Source: Agelaius tricolor
Lineage: Eukaryota > Chordata > Aves > Passeriformes > Icteridae
DNA: 64,000 nt
Reading direction: 5' to 3'
Assembly: GCA_023055355.1 (NCBI GenBank)
Contig: JALJCS010000039.1
Span: 3,101,501 to 3,165,500, forward strand
Shown: piece by piece, positions 1-10,602 of the stretch
Position numbering within the stretch: position 1 is the first letter of the stretch
How the letters are laid out: each line of letters starts with the position of its first letter
Program-made: the position numbers and the translations under genes
The notes under the pieces: generated by a model
What the model saw: only the letters and a program-made list of their open reading frames with translations
Told to the model about the DNA's origin: nothing
Database searches by the model: none

Positions 1-1140
1 TTGTAATAGACACAGGGGCAGAGAGAACCTGCCTGTTATATGTTCCAAAAAGTTACAGTGTGAGCAAACATATAGTGAAAGTAACAGAGGCAAAAAGAGA
101 AAGTTTTACATTTCTGGTCATTAAAGATGTGGTAATTGAGAGAAGAAACTAGAATTTAGATGGGAGATGTCTTATTGGTCCCAGAGGCAGATAGCAATTT
201 ATTGGAAAGAGTCTTACAAGTGCAATTAAGAATAGGAGTTATATCAGAAAATGGGAAAATGACAGCTAGAGTTTTAAAATTAGGCCAAGAGGATGAAGAA
301 AAAAAAATCAACAAAGAAGTTTGGGCTGGAGAAGGAAATAGGGGAGGATTAAATATCAACCCCATAAGGGTTACAATTGAGAGAGAAGATTGTCCCATGC
401 GTGTACGTCAGTATCCTGTATCTTTAGAAGGATGGGAAGGTTTGAAGCCAGTAATAGAAGGACTAATAAAGGATGGGGCATTAGAACCTTGTATGTCTCC
501 TCATAATATCCCTATTCCCCCAGTAAAGTCTGATGGGAGTTATAGACTAGTACAAGATTTAAGGGAGGTTAATAAAAGAACTCACACTCACTACCCAGTG
601 GTAAAATATCTTAGACACTTAATAAATAAAAGTAGCTGGAAACCCAACCATGAGAAATTTGCAAGAATTTTATTCCTTCTCCCTCCCTCTTCAAAGAGGG
701 AGGTCAGAAAATTACCTAGATTATTGAAATATTATAGATTATAGATTGAGGGGTACACACAGGTAGCAAAATTTGTGTATGAAAAATAATTGACAGAAGG
801 AGATGATATAAAACAGACCAAGGAAGATATTGTTAAATTAAAAGAATTAAGTAAAAACTAGCCTAAGTACCAGTTTTAAGCTTACCCTTGTTTGAAAAAA
901 TCATTTATCATTTATATATAAATACAGAAAATGGAGTAGCTCATAAAATTTTAATTCAGGAGTGAAGAAGAGTAAAAAATATCTAGTAGCTTATATATCA
1001 AAGATGTTAGACCCGGTAAGGCACAGCTAGCCAGCATGTATTTAAGTTATAACAGCTACTGCAATCCTAGTAAAAGAAAGTTCTAAGCTTACTTTTGGAA
1101 GTAAATTATGTAGGTTCACCTTGCACTGTCTGAGGTGTGT
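1..1140 (+). pseudogene. decayed retroviral pol remnant (protease, RT, connection)
   Basis: The first codons read a retroviral protease active site (V-I-D-T-G-A-E-R), followed by the protease end and an RT N-terminus in a frame open at 160-744 (LLVPEAD, LEPCMSPHN, SDGSYRLVQDLREVNKR). The same landmarks occur in the pol genes at 50606-47085 and 57121-60713, so this is an older member of that family. After about 605 the central RT, including the catalytic YVDD box, is missing: the frame jumps to a segment matching the later PPPRNMRQIRQLLGL region. From 720 to 1140 only broken pieces of the connection domain can be read (for example a YISKMLDPV motif near 1000). Several stops and shifts make it non-functional. 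The 5' part lies outside the window. Confidence 0.8.
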
Positions 1141-2997
1141 TGAATCAAAAAACAAAAAAACAAAAAAACAGGTAAGAAGAAAAGAAAGAGAGAAGTTGAA
1201 GTAGCGGGGTGGTTAGCAAACTCTGAGATGTTAGAATGTAGAGTGGTGACATCTTGGTGCTAGAAGAGAGCAGGAGTGTGGATGCGGGTTTTTTGCATGA
1301 CAGGCAGGAAGTGTCTTAACACATGGTTGTTAGGAGGTTATTCAATGCCGAACTGGGGTCCAGAAAGGGTTTAGCAGGATGGACCCTCCTTGAAGAGGAA
1401 AGAGGATAAGTTGACTAGAGAAAGAAAAAGAATGTCAGGAGCGCCTGGGGACGCCAAGTTTGGGGTTGTCAGGGCTGGGAGGTGTCTGCCCGCTCCCTAC
1501 GAGCGGCGGGGTCTCGGGGGCTGCGGCAGGCACCGATCCATGGAGGTGGCCCGGCGGCGGTGCTGGCAGCAGGGGACACAGGTTTGCCGGCCAGGAGCGC
1601 GCTGGCTCCGTGGCGGAACTGCCGGGGGGCTCCCAGACTGCCGGGGTCCCGAGCCCAGGATGGCAGTGTCGGCCCCGGTCAGTGGGCTGAGAGAGAGAAG
1701 GAAAGAGAAAGAGAGAGAAGAAGAGAGAGAGAGGGGGCAAAAGAGACCCAAGGCTGCCCCCAGGGTCCCCATGCCCGTGGCTGCTCTCCCCTGCTCCGGC
1801 CCTGCAGCGAAGTGGCAGCACCGGGGGAAGGGCGAAGAACAGCATTGACAGCAAGGCCGTGAAGAGACGGGGAGGGGGCTAGCACTAAAAGATAAAATCA
1901 AAGCAGAGATTGATGACTCTCCAAACCTCACAAAGTGGGTTGTTTTTCTTAAGTAAGAAGTTTTTCTAGTTTTTTCTTTTGTGTGTTTTGTTTGCTGTTA
2001 AAAAGAAGTGTTCTTTTTTCCTGAAGAATGGGTTTGTATGGCTAAAACAATTAAATGCTGCCCAAACAGTAAAAAGCAATAGATGTGATACATTTCGTGT
2101 TGAAATTGGTCAGGCTTTTCTTATTTAACTAACTGTAACTCACAGAAAGAAGAGTTTGCCTCTGCAAGTATTAGCACAGCTGGATAGAAGAAGAAGAGGC
2201 TGCTTGGAGAAAGCTTTTAGCTAAACCCAGAAAGTTTGGAAGAAAAGCAAATGCTAGAAGTTAATGCAGTATTGTCTTTCTTTTATTACTATGCTATTAA
2301 GAAGTCCTTTCCAGGTACTACTGAAGCAACAATCAGAATCACGGAAAGAGGGTGAATTAATGTCAGCAGAATCAAAAGACTTGTGAAGAAACTTTTAGAA
2401 TGAACTATCACATTTGAACCAGGTGATACCGAACTGACTTTCCAATGGGGACTAAGTGGTAATAGTATAGAAAAACCCAAATGATCCAAGAAATGTACAA
2501 AAAATAACACTGAAGTAAGAAGTAAGACGATGCTTATATCACTGGTTTCAAGCACTGCCTGAATAAAACATCTCCTTTGGGGAGGAATACTTCAGAGAGA
2601 AGGATCAAGACTGTTTTTGTATTCTGACCTTAGCCTGTGAATTGTACAAGGGAGAAAGGGAATTACCATTTCCATTAGTAAACTTTGATTCATTCCAATA
2701 CTGGACATGCTAGCTGGGTTATAAGTAAATGCTTGAATTGTGGGAATAATTAGCATTGTGGTTCACAAAATTTATGCTCTTATTGCAAAAAGTGTTAAAG
2801 TAATAACTTTGTTTTGTGGATGGGAATTATTAGTGCCTGTTGAATGAGAGATACCTGAAGAAGAGTAGGAGACCACAGTTAAAGGGTGTCAAAAACAATT
2901 TGCCTGGAATCTAGTTAAGAGAAAGTGACAAGAAAATAGAGGGCAAGAGCAGATTGGCCTCTATATATCGCCACCGAGAAGATCAAATACACCTGCT
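1141..2997. other. no recognisable gene; degraded retroviral interior
   Basis: This stretch lies between the pol remnant and the env remnant of the same apparent provirus, where integrase would be expected, but I find no integrase motif. It contains an A-rich run near 1148-1180 and a GC-rich island with purine-rich GAGA tracts at about 1435-1860. Open frames in the island run on both strands at once and look like composition effects. 2000-2997 is AT-rich with no feature I can name. Confidence 0.4.
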
Positions 2998-3621
2998 GTG
3001 GGCTGCAACCTCACAGGCATGGGAGGTGGGAGTATAAACCATACTGGACCTCTGTTATTCCTGTTTCTGGCACTCATTTGTTGTCTTTTCCCTTTCGGGA
3101 TACCAGCAAGATTGTGTCACAACTGTTACAGAAAGCATCACATGGAAAGAAACCAAAGTTCCTCTTTTATTACACACACCTATGTCAACAGCCACTGTTA
3201 TAATCCATCCAAATTAAGAACCTGTGGGCAAAACGGAGTGAATTATTGGATTACAAGAAACTTAGGAAAAAGTGGTAATAGATTTGGAATTGAATGTCCA
3301 AAAGGAGAGAGATGGATTTGTTTTACATTTAATCTTGAAGATACGGTTCAAGATTTGGTAAAAAAACAAATAGTAAACAAAAAGGTAAAACCAGCACAGC
3401 AATTTAACTCTGTCTTGACCCCAAATTATCTATTGAGCCGTATTACAAGACTCCAAGCAGTTATAGAAATGGTAGCAAATAAAGCCGCCCAGGCATTAGA
3501 GTTAATATCAAGTCAGCTAAGCCAAACAAAACCTGTAGTGTATCAGAATAGGGTGGCTTTAGATGATTTATTGGCCAAAGAAGGGAGTGTTTGTGGAAAG
3601 TTCAATATATCAGACTGTTGA
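2998..3621 (+). pseudogene. retroviral env remnant (short surface part plus transmembrane ectodomain)
   Basis: The frame of 207 codons begins with a hydrophobic leader-like stretch (LLFLFLALICCLFPFG, residues about 19-34), then a short cysteine-containing surface segment. From residue about 142 it reads a transmembrane-subunit heptad region, and the motif QNRVALDDLL at about residues 182-191, equivalent to the conserved immunosuppressive-domain region of retroviral TM proteins. A cysteine, seven residues and a second cysteine follow, and the next codon is TGA where families of this type normally have another cysteine. No membrane anchor is readable afterwards. The surface part is far shorter than a normal SU. 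It sits 5' of a polypurine tract and LTR, as expected for env. This env type differs from those at 43907-46296 and 62427-63926. Confidence 0.7.
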
Positions 3622-3907
3622 AAATTGATGATCACAGAAAAGTCATTCTAGCAAAAGCAAAAGAAATCAAAGAAGAAAAATATATATATGCAGATAATAA
3701 CCCAGGTAGCAGTCCAAAAGAATTAGAAAACATTGTTAAAACCTAGCTGGTGGGGTCATGTATTAGAAGAAATTAAGATCTTTCATTTTATGTGTTACAA
3801 CTGTTTTTATATTTCTTCCTTGTGTAATCCCCTGTTTTATTTTGCCAGCATAGTCCAGAAGATGCAAGTAGATAAGAAATATTGCTCAAGCCAAAGGATT
3901 TACAAAG

Positions 3908-3922
3908 AATAAGAGTGGGGAT
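3908..3922 (+). promoter_or_regulatory. polypurine tract
   Basis: A purine-rich run ending in GTGGGGA-T lies directly before the TGTG start of the LTR at 3923, which is the normal place for the plus-strand primer of reverse transcription. Confidence 0.7.
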
Positions 3923-4535
3923 TGTGAAAAATGCATGTATTTTATGATTGGCTTTTTGCAAATATTAAAATTAATATTATGTGTTGTGTTAGAAAGTAAT
4001 GCTGCATTAATTCTCTTAAGCACTGTGTTAAATATAGTTTTAGGTTATAAAAATTGTTAAAATAGAAACGATGCTATGTAGGATACTTTTTTTAAAAAGA
4101 AAGGACTCGCAGCGAGATAGCAGCCACAGGGCACCTAAATCTTTCAGAGAATAAGAATTTATGGCCCTCTTATCAGAAGAAATGAACTTCTTCCCGCCTC
4201 AAAGGCGCTGTTAGGATTCAGAGGAAGAAGTTGACGATGACCAGACAGAATCCTGTGTTTGAATGGAATTTATGCATCATGTATGAAGTGTATGAATATG
4301 CAACAGGCTATTGTTTTTAAGGGTTAATCCTTTGTTAACGGGTGTCCTTTTTCGGGCTCATGCTGCCCAGAAAAAGGTACCCAGACGTCCGTAACTCTTT
4401 GTATTTATTGTCTCATATTGTCCTAATTCAATTTGTCCAAATTATTATTACTCTAATTGTATTAATGTTTTTATAACCATTTTATTACTATTAAACTTTT
4501 AAAATTTTGGAAACAAGTGATTGGCGTTTTTAACA
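3923..4535 (+). mobile_element. 3' LTR of the left-hand provirus
   Basis: The 613 bp block starts TGTGAAAAATG directly after a polypurine tract and ends GTTTTTAACA, so it has the TG...CA ends of an LTR. An ATTAAA polyadenylation hexamer is present near 4490. The orientation agrees with the env and pol remnants upstream. The matching 5' LTR would be left of the window. Confidence 0.75.
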
Positions 4536-4597
4536 TATTGTGTTCTTATATGTTTTAGTTGCATTAAGCTGTACTTTGGTTTGCTGCAGTTCCTCCC

Positions 4598-5063
4598 TGT
4601 TACAGTGGTTCTGCCCCCATTACCTCCTCCCTCCTTTTTAATGTCAATCTCGCTGCCTCCTTCCCTGGTTCCCTGAAAACTGCCTTGTCATCCCCTCAAC
4701 CCCTCCCCTGTGTCCTGCCTGTCACTCCACAGCCCATCCCTTCCCTCCAGAAACTTCTTCCAAGGGTGTCGAGTGATAGGCTCAGGCACCAGGGCCCCTC
4801 CCCTGGTTTATCCCCATTGGTTCCCCTACATGTCTGTTTCCCTGCTCCCCACACCCTCCTGGAATTCCATTGGCAGATGGGCCATCCCCTCCCCTGTTCA
4901 CCTCCCCTTTATAACACCTTGCACAGCCCAGTTCTCTGTCTCCAGTTCTCTGGATGCCCTGGGTTGTAGATCTCCTTGGAGCTCTGTAATAAAGCTGGAC
5001 TTTGCCCCCAGCTGGAGTCCCCTCTCTTTCTCCTGCCAGCGTGGCTTCGGTGTCTCGTCCACA
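4598..5063 (+). mobile_element. LTR-like block
   Basis: The block begins TGTTACAG and can be closed at a CA near 5063. It contains a CCATTGG box (about 4867), a TATA-like TTATAA at 4909-4914 and AATAAA at 4988-4993, in the order and spacing of an LTR U3-R-U5. A GC-rich tail to about 5215 may be leader. Ends are approximate and no target-site duplication was found. A similar-looking block lies at 8250-8780. Confidence 0.5.
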
Positions 5064-5215
5064 GCAGGCAAAAGCCTCAGCCGCTCTCGCAGCCTCCCGA
5101 GGAGCGGGAGAGTGTCCCCGCCGCTCGCTGTGCCAGGGCAAGCCGGGGACTGCGAGCGCCCCTCGGAGGGGCACAGCCACAGCTGCTGCTCCAGCCGGGC
5201 TCTCTGTGCAGATAC

Positions 5216-7960
5216 TCGATAACCACTCAGTCCAGGAACATTCAAAAGGTTCACTGTCCGCTCAAAACATTCTTTAGTAGTGTCAGTAGCAATTAACAAA
5301 CCACCTACATGCTGTAGGAGTGTTCCTTCCCCAGGCAGTGATTGCCATAGCTCTTAATTCTTCAGCCGATTGATTCCCAAAAACTGGGAATGTTTTTGAA
5401 CCCTTGAGGTAATCCTGCCCAGCTAAGTTGGTTTTTCCTGCCTGTGCTAGGGTTCTCCCATTCAAAAGCAAATATATTTTGACTTTCTTCTGCAAGTGGC
5501 AGGCAGAAGAAAGCATCTTTCACATCTATCACTGGAAACCAAATAAAATCATCTCAAAGCTTAGCTAGTAAGGTAGTCAGGCAGAAATCATTAATTGCCT
5601 GTAAATCTGGCACTAGTTTCTAAGTTCCATTAGGTTTCTTTATTGCTAATCTAGGAGTATTAAATTTTGACTCCTATTCTTCCAATAATCCTAAGGTAAG
5701 GTATTTATTGATTGTTGGCTCTATTCCTTTCCTATCTTCTAATCTTAAAGGCTATTGCTTTCTGACTGCTGGCCTAACTCTTGTCTGTAGCTCGATTTTT
5801 ACAGGGTCTGCTCGTTTTGATTTTCCTGGCCTATCGGTATCCCCTACTCTTGGGTACACCTGATTCAACACTTGCTCTAAAGAGTTATTATTGTTTGTTG
5901 GTCTTGTGTCAATTGTCAGTCCTAATGCTAAAGCCAATTTGTCTTCAGGTACCTTAAATTTCATTTTTCTTTTTTTAAGCTGAACTGTCGCTTCTAAATT
6001 TTCCAGCAAATCCCTGCCTAGCGCAGATTTGGGTGAGTTTGGTAAATCAAGAAACTGATGTATTCCCATTTTCTTCTCAATTTTACATTTCAGCAGTTTC
6101 AGGAAGAATGCATTGTTCTGGCTGGCCAGTGGCTCCTCTTGCTTGAAGACAGTTTTCACTTTTGGGTATCAATGCTTGATTCAAGAGTGAAAATGTGTCT
6201 CCAGTATTTACTAAAAATTCAACTTCTCATTCTTCAGCTGTATTTTAACCAGTGGGCCTGCTAGGGTAAGATCTGCCAGTCTTGGTCATTTCTTATCATC
6301 TAGAGTGGCTACAAGAGTTTTGTGTACTGTGTCTGCTAACTCTGGGCACTGGCATTTCCAGTGTCCTTTCTTACAATATGCACATTGATTTGGCCCCAGC
6401 TTGGCCTGTGGCTGGTTTGAACCTCCTCTGCCTCTGGTATTTTGGCCCCTGCCGCTGCTTCATCCCCGCCCACGTCCTCTCCCTGGAGCTGATCCAGAGC
6501 TGCCACTGTGGCTGCAGGGAGTTTTTTTCTTTTTCTCTGTCTTTATTATCATACACCTTCTATGCTTTTTCATTAATGCCTTTAAGTCTCTCTTTACAGG
6601 CTCTTCCAGCTTCTGAAGTTCCTGCCTGACATCTGGGCTAGATTGCCCAAACATCAAGGAAAGGAACTGCTGCTTTCCCATATCCGACCAGGGATCCAGG
6701 GCTGTGCGTTTCCGTGCAGCTGCTCAGGGCCTGTTCACAAAGTCAGTGGGTGACTCCTGCTGTCCCTGTGTAACATTATATATTACTGACCAATTTATTG
6801 CTTCTGGAATGGCATTTTTTAATTCAAATTTGACTGGTTCCTGGTATCTGGCAACCATTGCACAGATGCCTGCATCATTTGGGTCCCACAAAGGGTTTAC
6901 AGTAGGAAACAGCTGGTCCACTGTACCTTGTCAGGCTCCACTAGCAATTTGTCCCTGCACATGGGCTCTGGCTACCTTTATCACCAACTCTTTTGCTGGT
7001 TTTCTTAGCTCTGTCAGCATGAAATCAGTATCACCTCAGTCTGGGTCTCGATTCTTGACTATGAACTCAAATCGTTTTGCTACTTTGCTGGGGTTTTCTC
7101 TATAAATTTTAACTTTTTCCTGCCAACTCTTCAGGTCACTAGTAGAAAAGCAGAAGTTCACCCACATGGCTTCTCCTTGGGGGACCCACACTTGCCGTAA
7201 GGGGTGACTAAAGGCAGAGTTTCCTTGGTTTTATTCCTTGTATGTGTTGTCACTGGGGTCTCTGAAATTGTCCCCTCACCAGGATTATTCATCTCATCCT
7301 CACTGCCATTTGGGTTTCATTCAGGGTGCGGAGTGGTTGGGTGAGGGGGAGTGTACCCAAGCTGGCCTGGGGTAACTCTGCTGTAACTCTTGGACACCTA
7401 GAACACAATCTTCCTCATGCTTTTTAGCCAATTTCAAACATCTCTGCCCTATGCTACATGCTGAACAGCATCTCTTTATTTTCTGCCTGTTACTTCTTTC
7501 CAAGGTTAGGACTAAAGGGTCCTGTGGGGCCAAATCAAAGCCACATTCTTTCTGCCCCTCAGGTTTATTCTCCAGGGTAAAAAACACGTCTGCATATATC
7601 ACATGATCTCATTTTTCTTCTTTTCATAAAAATAACATCAACTGTCACAATGTATGATAATTTAAAGTTCCATTAGGGGGTCACTTTTCACCACTTTCTA
7701 ACTAATACCAAGGCTACTACCATTGGGTAGACTATTTAATCAGATTACCTTTCTTTGAAAAATTACCCTCTGGGATTCCTCTCAAATCTTTCTCATGTGC
7801 TAAAATACATTCTAGTAGACTCTTTTTAATAACATTTTTACTTCTTGTGTTATTCATTCTTAATGCTATCTTAATTTCCAAACTTACCAGTATGTGTAAT
7901 TACTTCTTCTCTTTTCCTTCTCTTTATCCCCTGTATTACTGCACTTAACACACACTGGGT
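5216..7960 (-). pseudogene. decayed gammaretrovirus-like (class I) gag-pol
   Basis: Read on the minus strand from high to low coordinates: matrix-like pieces (about 7900-7600; a GTLN motif), an open frame at 7602-7321, capsid pieces (6921-6724), the end of capsid with QSSPDVRQELQKLE (within 6681-6460), a nucleocapsid knuckle near 6400-6350 (CAYCKKGHWKCQC), a protease with LVNTG in place of the catalytic D-T-G (about 6220), the protease end (6159-5752) and RT (about 5660-5216). The RT keeps LPQGF but the catalytic YVDD box reads V-G-G. The zinc knuckle has three residues between the second cysteine and the histidine, one fewer than the usual four. Many stops are present and pol ends abruptly within RT, so it is dead. 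It belongs to a different branch from the proviruses further right. Confidence 0.75.
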
Positions 7961-8249
7961 GTCTCTGAGTCACCCAGCACCAATATTCTTTTTTATAGTC
8001 CTAACAAGCAATGAAAACAAAAGGATTACATGTTCCACACAATCTACAAGGAACTGGGCTATGATCGAACATAAAACAAGTTTCTTAAAACACTGCCTAA
8101 AGTAAAACTCAGGAGTATATACTCATGTAAACCTAGAGTTCACAACCCTTGACTTTTGATGTAGTGTTTAAAGCTTGAGTGACTGCTCGATGTTGTTCAA
8201 AGACTTCTCAGCCTCAGACGGGCTTGGTGCTGTGCCCATTTCCCTGGGG
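7961..8249. other. degraded leader-like sequence, no gene
   Basis: This lies upstream (in minus-strand sense) of the matrix remnant and could be its 5' leader. I could not recognise a primer binding site. Confidence 0.3.
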
Positions 8250-8780
8250 TGTTGCAGTTTGTGTTTATTTATCAGTTATCTTATAATAGTTTGTTTTCAT
8301 GTACCCCCTGTTTTTCCCAAGTTGGTTTACCCCTAGGTTTTGCCCTCCCTCAAAGCTGTCCCTCATGCCATTCCCCATTCTTTGTTCCAGCTCCTTCCCT
8401 GCCTATCAAGGTAACCCAGCTCTTTATTCCTGAACCTTCCCTGTTGGTTTTGTCTTGGACCAATCCCTGACTGCACCACCCCTTTGGAATTCCCCTATTG
8501 CAGGAAAACCCACTGGCCCATGGCACCTACCCTCTCCTCCCATCTGTCCTAATTAGTCCCAAGCCCCTGATGTAATCCCCTCGCTCCTGCCCTGCAGATT
8601 CCTTCTTGGTCAATGGTTTGTATCCACCCCCTGAGTTGTACCCCTATAAAATCCCGTGCACAGAAGTGCTGGTGGCTCTTTGCTTCTGAATCCTTCCCTT
8701 GGGATAAACCTTTGCCTGTGGAACCTCACAATGGAGGAGCCTCCTCCTTCTCTTTTGCCTGCTCCGTGCTGCAGTTATCA
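8250..8780 (+). mobile_element. LTR-like block
   Basis: It starts TGTTGCAGT, close to the TGTTACAGT start of the block at 4598. A TATA box (CCTATAAAATCCC, about 8643) and a polyadenylation-like GATAAA (about 8702) follow, and it can be closed at a CA near 8780. Its orientation is opposite to the gag-pol remnant at its left, so it is probably not that element's own 5' LTR. No target-site duplication was identified. Confidence 0.45.
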
Positions 8781-8984
8781 GATCCCGAGCCACTGAGCAG
8801 TGGCTCATCAGGTTCAGCCGCAGGCAGAGCCCACGCCTTGGCCATTCCCCACTCCTGGCACAGCGCCGGAGTTTTCCCCAGAGCCGGCCCGGGCTCCGCT
8901 GGGCTGCGTCAATGGGGAACCTGTGCCAGTGCCTGACCGTGCTCTGGGTGAAAAACCTTTTCCTGATATGGAAATGAAACTTGC

Positions 8985-9260
8985 CCTGTCCCAGCTCCCT
9001 GCCCTTTTCTCGAGTGCTGTCACTGCTCCCAACAGTGATGAGAGCTGCAGCAGCCCCTCTGATTCCCCTCAGGAGGATGTTGGAGACCACAATGATGCCC
9101 TTTACTCTCCTCCAGGCTGAACAGACTAGAGTGGCCCAAGCTGCACCTAGGGCTGCCCCTCCAGACCACACTCCATCCTTGCAGTCCTCCTTTGCATTCT
9201 GGATAATAGCTTCCTATCTTTTTATATTGTGGTGCCCAAAACTGCCCCTGTCTGCTTACA
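8985..9260 (+). mobile_element. CR1 LINE 3'-end fragment
   Basis: Phrases typical of avian CR1 3' ends are readable: CCTCAGGAGGATGTTGGAGA, CTCCTCCAGGCTGAACAGAC and TTTATATTGTGGTGCCCAAA. The copy is diverged and truncated at both ends. It supports an avian source. Confidence 0.7.
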
Positions 9261-10602
9261 GCACTTCTCCTGGCTGCTGCTTCAGGGTGCGGGCACCATA
9301 ATCAGAGACACTGAACAGCTTCTCCTCCCAGAGTTATCCTCTGCACTTCCACGTGTCTGTCTTCCTGTTCACTGGGGAACCTCCCTATTTGTGGCCACCC
9401 ATTGCTGTGCTCAGCAGGGACACAGTTTTGTTTGGACATGAGCTGCCACAGCCAGACAGGCAGCAACTGAAGCTGAGAATATCAGAGATTGGGCAGATTC
9501 TATTTTTTCCAGAATGCAGGAAAGAGAGTGAGAAAAGCACAAGGAAACATGACAGTGTTACTTTGCAATCTAATTGCCCTGGGAAACTCAGAAATGGATG
9601 GTGTTGTGGTGCTACTGCGAATGCCTTCCAAGAAAAAAATACATTTCAGGAAGGAGAAACATCATCTGACAGAGACCAAGTGTTGCCAGCAGTTTCTCCA
9701 GGTGCTCTGCCCATCAGCCCCTGCAGGAAGGAGCACAGGCCCCAATGCAGGTGGGCTTTGGCTCCCTGTGGCACAGAAGCCCCCTGGGGGCACAGGTCTC
9801 TGGGGCAGGAGACGGGCACCAGGGCTGCCAGGGCTCGGGGGGGTGGCAGCTCTGCTTGGGCGGGGACTCTGCCACAGCTGCTGCTGTCAGCGTTGCCCGG
9901 GCCCCAGGGCTCCTAGCAGCATTCGTGCCCGGGCCCACACGTTCCTTGTGCATGTCACACCCGCGGGTTTAGGATGGCCACGGGCCGGGACGTGTCCCAA
10001 GGAGGCCGTGCCAGCTTCCCTGGAAGGCCCCATGCCCTTCCTGGCGCGGCTGCGTCGGCAGCCCTGGGGGCTCCTTCTGCTGCCCTGAGCCCGCAGAGCA
10101 AGGCAGCGTTTGCTGATGCTCTGAGCCCTTCCTAAAGATCCTGTGGGGCTGCCTTAGACACCTGGGGCCAGGCATTCCTTCCAGCCTGGGCCACTTTGGC
10201 TGGGCTGGGGGCGGCCCCAGGGCAGGCGGCAGTGTGTGCAAGGGCCCTGGGTGGCACGCTGCAGCACGGTCACCGTGGCATGGAATGGAACCCGGTGTCC
10301 AAGGCCCCTTTGTGACACGTGGGAAATAGAAGCTTGCCCGGGAGCTGGGAGCCCGCAACGGGGCACAACGGGACAGAGCAGTGCCGTGAGGAGCCCCCAC
10401 ACAGCACGCTCGTTCCCGTCTGAGCCCGAGCTTTTCCGCAGCCTTGTTCCTGCAGCTGAGCTCGAGGCCAGAGCACAGAACTCGGTGACCCGTGGCCTTG
10501 CGAGGCTTCTATTCTTCAGCTGCCCTCAAGGGCAGAGTGTGGGACTTGGTGCCCTGGAGCTTTCCCAGGGCACCTCTCCCACAAGTAGCTCCAGTCAGAG
10601 AC
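9261..10602. other. upstream region of the MROH-like gene
   Basis: No gene is supported here. The sequence turns GC-rich towards the MROH start. Open frames occur on both strands but lack splice or domain support. In the frame of the first MROH exon it stays open upstream to an ATG at 10492, so a longer N-terminus is possible. Confidence 0.4.

Noticed and set aside
1435..1860. Protein-coding gene in the GC-rich island
   Set aside because: Overlapping frames on both strands, low-complexity GAGA content, and no recognisable domain or splice pattern.
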